From positions 1 through 37,103 of the forward strand of contig JAWXBO010000100.1 of NCBI GenBank assembly GCA_034440175.1: a stretch of 37,103 nucleotides of DNA. The letters run 5' to 3'. This DNA comes from SZUA-430 sp034440175 (GTDB taxonomy: Bacteria > Pseudomonadota > Alphaproteobacteria > Micropepsales > Micropepsaceae). Below, in pieces: positions 33,163-37,103 of the stretch (the stretch's first letter is position 1; every line of letters begins with the position of its first letter). The translations under genes were made by a program, and so were the position numbers. The notes under the pieces were generated by a model. That model did no database searches. It was not told the origin of the DNA and saw only the letters and a program-made list of their open reading frames with translations.

Positions 33163-34497
33163 GTGTCAGGCGGATGGTTCAGGCGCTCAATGCCACGCGG
33201 ATTGTTCGGCCGCTCGCTGTTGATCATCGTGATGCCGGTGGTGATGGTGCAAGCCGTGGTGACGTATTTGCTGTTCGATCAGCAATGGGATTCAGTGACG
33301 ATGCGAATCTCGCGCGCAGTTGCGGCGCAGATCGTACTGTTCGTACAGAGTTACGAAACCATTGGCGCGGAGCGCTTTGCGGCTGAGGCCGTGCGGCTGC
33401 GGGAAACGTCGTTCGGGTTGGTGCCTGTGGTGAAGCAGGGCGAAAAAATTCCTGAAACCGATTCACCGGCCTATGATGTCCTGAAGAGAGTGTTCGTCAG
33501 GGAATTGTCGTCGCGGATTGAGCGTCCGGTCTGGATCGATTCGACTACGCTTGAAGATCACGTCGACATCAGGGTCCAATTGGACGGCGCCGTGATGCAC
33601 GTCATGGCGGAGCGCAAGCGCGTTATGTCGACCAATACTCATGTCTGGGTCGGCTGGATGATCGCCACGTCTTTGGTGTTCTTGAGCGTTGCGATTATAT
33701 TTCTGCGCAATCAAATCAGACCAATCGAACGGCTGGCGGACGCGGCGGAAGCGTTTGGCAAGGGACGGGATGCGCCGGACTTCAGGCCATCTGGCGCTAC
33801 GGAGGTCAGACGCGCGTCGCTCGCCTTTATCGACATGCGGGAGCGCATTTCGCGGTTCGTCCAGCAGCGGACTGATATGCTGGCGGGCGTCAGCCATGAT
33901 TTGCGGACGCCGTTGACGCGGATGAAGCTTGAGCTCGCGATGATGAAAGAGGACGCGTCAATTCAAGCGCTGAAGGGCGACCTTGAAGAGATGGAGCATA
34001 TGCTTGAAGAGTATCTGGCCTTTGCGCGCGGACAGGCGGGGGAGGGTGCTACCGACACGGATATCTCGCAGTTGTTGCGTGATGTTGCGGTCAATGCGCA
34101 GCGCAAAGCTGACGGAAAAGTGCCTTTGAAGACACTGGCTTTGACTGCGCCTGAAGGGGTGGCCTTGGAAGTCAGGCCCAATGCGCTCAGGCGTTGTGTG
34201 GTGAATTTGGTTGAAAACGCCATGCGTCACGGGACCAAGGTGCAACTCAGCGCGGTGCTACATGAAGATGTAGTGGAGATTGCCGTCGATGACGACGGTC
34301 CTGGAATACCGGAGGCGCGCCGGGAAGAAGCGTTTCGCCCGTTTCATCGTTTGGACAGTGGACGTTCGCTGGCAACCGGCGGTGCGGGGTTGGGGTTGGC
34401 GATCGCGCGCGATATCGCCCGGGGACATGGCGGCGATATCATTCTTGAAGACAGCAAGCTGGGTGGCTTGCGGGCGATGATTCGTTTACCGGTTTAG
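33163..34497 (+). CDS. EnvZ-type sensor histidine kinase
   Basis: A 444-residue membrane histidine kinase. Helix one is at about 17-37 and helix two at about 163-181, with a periplasmic sensor of about 125 residues between them. A HAMP region (RNQIRPIERLADAAEAFGKG) follows, then the H-box GVSHDLRTPLTRMKLEL with H245, the N-box NLVENAMRHG, the G1 box VDDDGPGIP and the G2 box GGAGLGLAIARDIARG. It should phosphorylate the adjacent PetR-like regulator. The start is GTG 33163, 5 bases after that gene; ATG 33190 is an alternative. Its stop is 5 bases from the convergent phasin stop. The signal is unknown. Confidence 0.92.
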   Translation: MSGGWFRRSMPRGLFGRSLLIIVMPVVMVQAVVTYLLFDQQWDSVTMRISRAVAAQIVLFVQSYETIGAERFAAEAVRLRETSFGLVPVVKQGEKIPETDSPAYDVLKRVFVRELSSRIERPVWIDSTTLEDHVDIRVQLDGAVMHVMAERKRVMSTNTHVWVGWMIATSLVFLSVAIIFLRNQIRPIERLADAAEAFGKGRDAPDFRPSGATEVRRASLAFIDMRERISRFVQQRTDMLAGVSHDLRTPLTRMKLELAMMKEDASIQALKGDLEEMEHMLEEYLAFARGQAGEGATDTDISQLLRDVAVNAQRKADGKVPLKTLALTAPEGVALEVRPNALRRCVVNLVENAMRHGTKVQLSAVLHEDVVEIAVDDDGPGIPEARREEAFRPFHRLDSGRSLATGGAGLGLAIARDIARGHGGDIILEDSKLGGLRAMIRLPV

Positions 34498-34502
34498 TGA
34501 CG

Positions 34503-34958
34503 CTATTTTTTTGGGCTCGAAATGCTTTCGGCGAGTTCCTGCATCTCGGATATGGACTCTTTTGCGCGATCCTGGATGACTTTGAAGGCCTCGCTGTTGG
34601 CGCTGATCGTCAGGTCGGCGAGTTCTTTCATGTGCATAAAGGCGCGGCCAATCGTTTTCTCAACCAGTTCGGCCTGTTTTTTCGGAAGGTCTTTTCCGTC
34701 GTTGGCCTTCATCAAACCGGCGGCTGCGTCCTGAATCGATTGCATCGTTTCGCTGAGAATCTCTGTCTGACGGCGCATCAGATTTTGATAACCCTCGGCT
34801 GCTTTCTGGTTGGCTTTGACAAGCGCATCAAAGTTCTTTTTTTGACTTTCCATCAGCGACGACGTGTTTACGCCCGGTACGCTGAAACGGTCCCAGAAAC
34901 TTTGATCAAAGTTCGGCCACTTGAAGTCAAATTCGGGAAATGGGGATTTGCTGGTCAT
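34503..34958 (-). CDS. Phasin family protein
   Basis: A 151-residue, mostly helical protein. It begins TSKSPFPEFDFKWPNFDQSF, has the Phasin_2 core NFDALVKANQKAAEGYQNLM then RRQTEILSETMQSIQDAA, and ends with a charged helix. Phasins coat polyhydroxyalkanoate granules and limit their size. ATG 34958 is preceded by AAGGAGA at 7 bases, the best ribosome site in the area; earlier in-frame starts run into tetR. It lies downstream of a TetR-type gene in the same direction and has its own candidate promoter. No PHA synthase gene is in the window, so the granule role is by family. Confidence 0.88.
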   Translation of the reverse strand: MTSKSPFPEFDFKWPNFDQSFWDRFSVPGVNTSSLMESQKKNFDALVKANQKAAEGYQNLMRRQTEILSETMQSIQDAAAGLMKANDGKDLPKKQAELVEKTIGRAFMHMKELADLTISANSEAFKVIQDRAKESISEMQELAESISSPKK

Positions 34959-34985
34959 GGTGGTGTCTCCTTGCATGCCGCTGCC

Positions 34986-35014
34986 AGAATGGGCTCCCCG
35001 CATTAGAGCGTCAA
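34986..35014 (-). promoter_or_regulatory. Candidate sigma-70 promoter of the phasin gene
   Basis: On the minus strand TTGACG (35014-35009) is followed after 17 bases by CATTCT (34991-34986), a good -35 with a weak -10. It lies between tetR and the phasin gene, overlapping the tetR stop region, and would let the phasin gene be expressed apart from tetR. Confidence 0.35.
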
Positions 35015-35613
35015 TCCGTGTCCGGCGTTTCCTCAGACTTATTAGCTTGCCGCAAAGCACTCACCCATTCTTCCATTGTGCGCATGCGCCGGTCGACATG
35101 AGCCATGGTTTTGGCCAAATCGTCGCCGTCGTTGAGCCACACGCCCAATGTTTCAGCGAGGAGCAGCCCTATGGCGCGGGTGACGAAGAATCCCTCCCAA
35201 CCGGTGCTGGGCAGGGCTGCACAATCGGCGATCCATTGGGCGCTGCGCATGGTTGCAGGTATCAGGTCGATGATCCCGCCGAGGTTGCCGGCACTTTCCT
35301 TGTGGATGATGCGCAGGGCGGGACGCATCGGTGCCAGGCCCTCAAACCAATTGAGAATGGCCTCGAAAGCGCGGTCGCGGGCGGGCGCGTCTTTGTCGGG
35401 CTCATCCGCGCGCTCCAATAGCGCGATGTCGGTGCGCTTGGCCATCAGGGACAACAATGCCCGTTTATCTGGGCACATTTCATACATGGTTTGCGGAGGA
35501 ATTTTTGCTTTGCGCGCGATAGCGGTCAGCGAAAGTGCGGCCCAGCCCTGCTCTTCAATCGCCGCAAGGGCTGCTGTCACAAGTTTGTCTTCGGGAGAGG
35601 ATTTTGCCGCCAT
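35011..35613 (-). CDS. TetR/AcrR-family transcriptional regulator
   Basis: A 200-residue regulator. The N-terminal helix-turn-helix reads KLVTAALAAIEEQGWAALSL then TAIARKAKIPPQTMYEMCPD, the TetR pattern in which a Y closes the recognition helix. The C-terminal ligand domain includes LRIIHKESAGNLGGIIDLIP and a terminal MRTMEEWVSALRQA, which is reminiscent of RpsN-type COQ9-like regulators. The start ATG 35613 lies 7 bases after proC. It is followed by the phasin gene. Whether it controls proC, ybjN or the phasin is unknown; the ligand is unknown. Confidence 0.85.
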   Translation of the reverse strand: MAAKSSPEDKLVTAALAAIEEQGWAALSLTAIARKAKIPPQTMYEMCPDKRALLSLMAKRTDIALLERADEPDKDAPARDRAFEAILNWFEGLAPMRPALRIIHKESAGNLGGIIDLIPATMRSAQWIADCAALPSTGWEGFFVTRAIGLLLAETLGVWLNDGDDLAKTMAHVDRRMRTMEEWVSALRQANKSEETPDTD

Positions 35614-35620
35614 GAGTGAC

Positions 35621-36484
35621 CTATTCGATTCTTGCCAATTCGGTGGCGCGGACGGTTGCGGCTTCGACGGCATCACCAATAAGCCGCTCAAATTTCGATT
35701 CGTTCATAAGCACATTGAGTGCGGCTTCGGTTGTGCCGCCTGGACTCGTCACCGATTTGCGAAGGCTGACCGGCTCAATTTTGCTTGCTGACAGCAAGGC
35801 GCCCGCTCCTTCGATGGTTTTGCGAGCCAGCACCTGGGCGACGGTAGGAGACAAACCCATGCGCTGCGCTGCCACTGCCAGAGATTCTGTGAGTAAAAAA
35901 GCATAGGCCGGTCCCGAGCCCGACACTGCGGTCACGGCATTCAGCTGGCTTTCGTCGTCAAGCCATATTAGGTCGCCGACCGCCTTGAGCAATTTCTCTG
36001 CCAGTTTTTTCTGCGCCGGCGTGATAGTGGACGCGGCGAAAGCGGCCGTAATGCCTTTGCCGATTGACGCTGGCAAGTTCGGCATCGCACGAACGAGCGC
36101 CGCTGGCCTATTGAGCCAATGGTTCAAGCGTTGGATCGTGGTTCCGGCAGCGATCGAAATGACGAGGGCATTTTTCGCCGCTCCGGTGTATTCTGGAGCA
36201 ATTGATGCTATCAGTTGTGGTTTGACAGCCAAGATAAGAGCCTGCGGATTGGTGCCGTCTATAGCTCGTGCATTTTTTGCGACGAACGCACCCATTTTGC
36301 GAAACGCATTGGCGGCGGTTGGCGATAGCGCGGGGTCGATAAGTGCCAAACGGTTGCCCAAACCAGCTGCTGCAAGGCCGCGTGCGAATGCAGTGCCCAT
36401 GTGGCCAGCGCCAACTATAATGATCGGCCTTGCATTTTGATCCGGCTGTTTGCCGACTTTGATTTTCAGGCGCTGCCTTGACAC
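35621..36484 (-). CDS. proC: Pyrroline-5-carboxylate reductase
   Basis: A 287-residue ProC. It has the NAD(P)-binding IIIVGAGHMGTAFARGLA, ILAVKPQLIASIAPE, ALVRAMPNLPASIGKGI, the active-site AVSGSGPAYAFLLTESL and the signature SVTSPGGTTEAALNVL. It makes the last step of proline synthesis in the cytosol. The start is not certain: GTG 36484 lies inside the end of ybjN and leaves a short basic leader before the Rossmann fold; an ATG at 36532 lies deeper in ybjN. The overlap suggests translational coupling to ybjN. tetR follows after 7 bases. Confidence 0.93.
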   Translation of the reverse strand: MSRQRLKIKVGKQPDQNARPIIIVGAGHMGTAFARGLAAAGLGNRLALIDPALSPTAANAFRKMGAFVAKNARAIDGTNPQALILAVKPQLIASIAPEYTGAAKNALVISIAAGTTIQRLNHWLNRPAALVRAMPNLPASIGKGITAAFAASTITPAQKKLAEKLLKAVGDLIWLDDESQLNAVTAVSGSGPAYAFLLTESLAVAAQRMGLSPTVAQVLARKTIEGAGALLSASKIEPVSLRKSVTSPGGTTEAALNVLMNESKFERLIGDAVEAATVRATELARIE

Positions 36485-36966
36485 TGGTATACAACCGCTG
36501 CTGCTGCTTCTGCTGCTGACTTTCCAGCCCAAATGACAAATTGAAAAGCTGAATAATAGCGATCGCAGGCTTCCAGTGCGGCGTCAATCATGCCCTCACA
36601 CTGCTCGGGTGTGCCCATCGAATTGCGCAATAGGAGCCCATGACGATAGGTGATTTGGCCGCTTTCGGGCCACATTTCGAAATGCCCGAGCCCAAGTTGT
36701 TCGTTGATCATGTTAATGAGGGCTGCAACTTCCGCCCGCTTGGCACGTGGTACTTTGACTTCAAGCTGGGCTAACAATTGAAGTGTTTCAACATTTGAAC
36801 GCCAACTAAACGATAGATGGTGGTCTTCGGATTGGCCGGGGAACGAAAGATGCATCTCATCTTCGCCCGCGCGGTCGAACAACCATTCGTTTTGGGCGGC
36901 AAGTTGCTCGACCAAATCCAATGGATTGTCGTTGGGTACTGAAGTTTGGACTTGCGGTGTACTCAT
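36466..36966 (-). CDS. YbjN domain-containing protein
   Basis: A 166-residue soluble YbjN-family protein: NPLDLVEQLAAQNEWLFDRA, HLSFSWRSNVETLQLLAQLE, VAALINMINEQLGLGHFEMW, ITYRHGLLLRN and PEQCEGMIDAALEACDRYYS, the typical five blocks of the family. It resembles type III secretion chaperones in fold; in E. coli YbjN has been linked to motility and stress, but its job here is unknown. It is the first gene of ybjN-proC-tetR, a common order in alphaproteobacteria. The promoter should be within 36967-37103. Confidence 0.88.
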   Translation of the reverse strand: MSTPQVQTSVPNDNPLDLVEQLAAQNEWLFDRAGEDEMHLSFPGQSEDHHLSFSWRSNVETLQLLAQLEVKVPRAKRAEVAALINMINEQLGLGHFEMWPESGQITYRHGLLLRNSMGTPEQCEGMIDAALEACDRYYSAFQFVIWAGKSAAEAAAAVVYQCQGSA

Positions 36967-37004
36967 ATCAACTTTTCTGCCTTTCCAGACCTCTCAGAGT
37001 CAGC

Positions 37005-37030
37005 CCGCCGCCGGGATGGGCCGGCGGCGG
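37005..37030. other. GC-rich 10-bp stem-loop upstream of ybjN
   Basis: CCGCCGCCGG (37005-37014) pairs perfectly with CCGGCGGCGG (37021-37030) around the loop GATGGG. No T run follows on either strand. It lies about 40 bases before the ybjN start, so in a ybjN transcript it would be a leader hairpin. Confidence 0.6.
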
Positions 37031-37047
37031 TGACATGCGAGGGCAAA

Positions 37048-37079
37048 ATAGCAAGGGTACGCAATAGCAAGGGTACGCA
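37048..37079. repeat. Perfect 16-bp tandem repeat
   Basis: Two copies of ATAGCAAGGGTACGCA lie head to tail upstream of ybjN. No gene is seen around them in the last 137 bases of the window; they could be a duplicated regulatory site or a recent tandem duplication. Confidence 0.9.
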
Positions 37080-37103
37080 GGCAGGTGTTCCGGACTAGGA
37101 ATA

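Overview
This window looks like an alphaproteobacterial chromosome segment. The signs are a three-gene cytochrome bc1 operon (petABC) beside trmL and hemF, a PetP/PetR-like regulator pair, a Phasin_2-type phasin, the pgsA-moaD-moaE order after uvrC, a perfect GGAAC-N17-CGTT (EcfG, general stress) promoter and a GTTC-N7-GTTC (alphaproteobacterial LexA) box. GTG and TTG starts are frequent, and many neighbouring genes are joined by 4-base ATGA or GTGA overlaps. I cannot name an order or genus.

Layout. 1-6384 (minus): MoxR ATPase, DUF58 protein, BatA-N/DUF4159 protein and a partial VWA/amidotransferase-like membrane protein, a MoxR-type chaperone/envelope operon. 6587-9063 (plus): DUF1285 protein, CoA-type Nudix hydrolase, CCA-adding enzyme. 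9076-10912: CPBP membrane protease divergent from a LysR regulator, with repeated ATGCAT palindromes between them. 10988-12402: PP2C-like phosphatase convergent with an exported unknown. 12462-13815 (minus): trmL-hemF, with a 20-bp tandem duplication that has rewritten the end of trmL. 14042-16716 (plus): petABC, ended by a strong terminator. 16850-21240 (plus): mtnP-apt-mtnA-class II aldolase-pteridine reductase-like SDR-folB, combining methylthioadenosine disposal (probably the DHAP shunt) and pterin metabolism.

21241-27675 is a gene-poor accessory or decaying stretch. It holds an OmpA gene that has lost its 5' end, a small membrane protein behind an EcfG promoter, an unrecognised large membrane/coiled-coil protein (frameshifted in a dinucleotide tract) with a small two-helix partner, REP-like GGGACAG hairpins on both sides of that pair, remnants of an XRE antitoxin and a VapC toxin, and an SOS-type promoter that points into about 550 bases without a gene, towards uvrC.

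27676-34497 (plus except ilvE) is uvrC-pgsA-moaD-moaE, convergent ilvE, then petP/petR-like genes and an EnvZ-type kinase. 34503-36966 (minus) is ybjN-proC-tetR-phasin. The most interesting items are the unknown membrane module, the SOS and EcfG promoters, the trmL-hemF duplication, the DHAP-shunt operon, and petPR lying in the same window as petABC.
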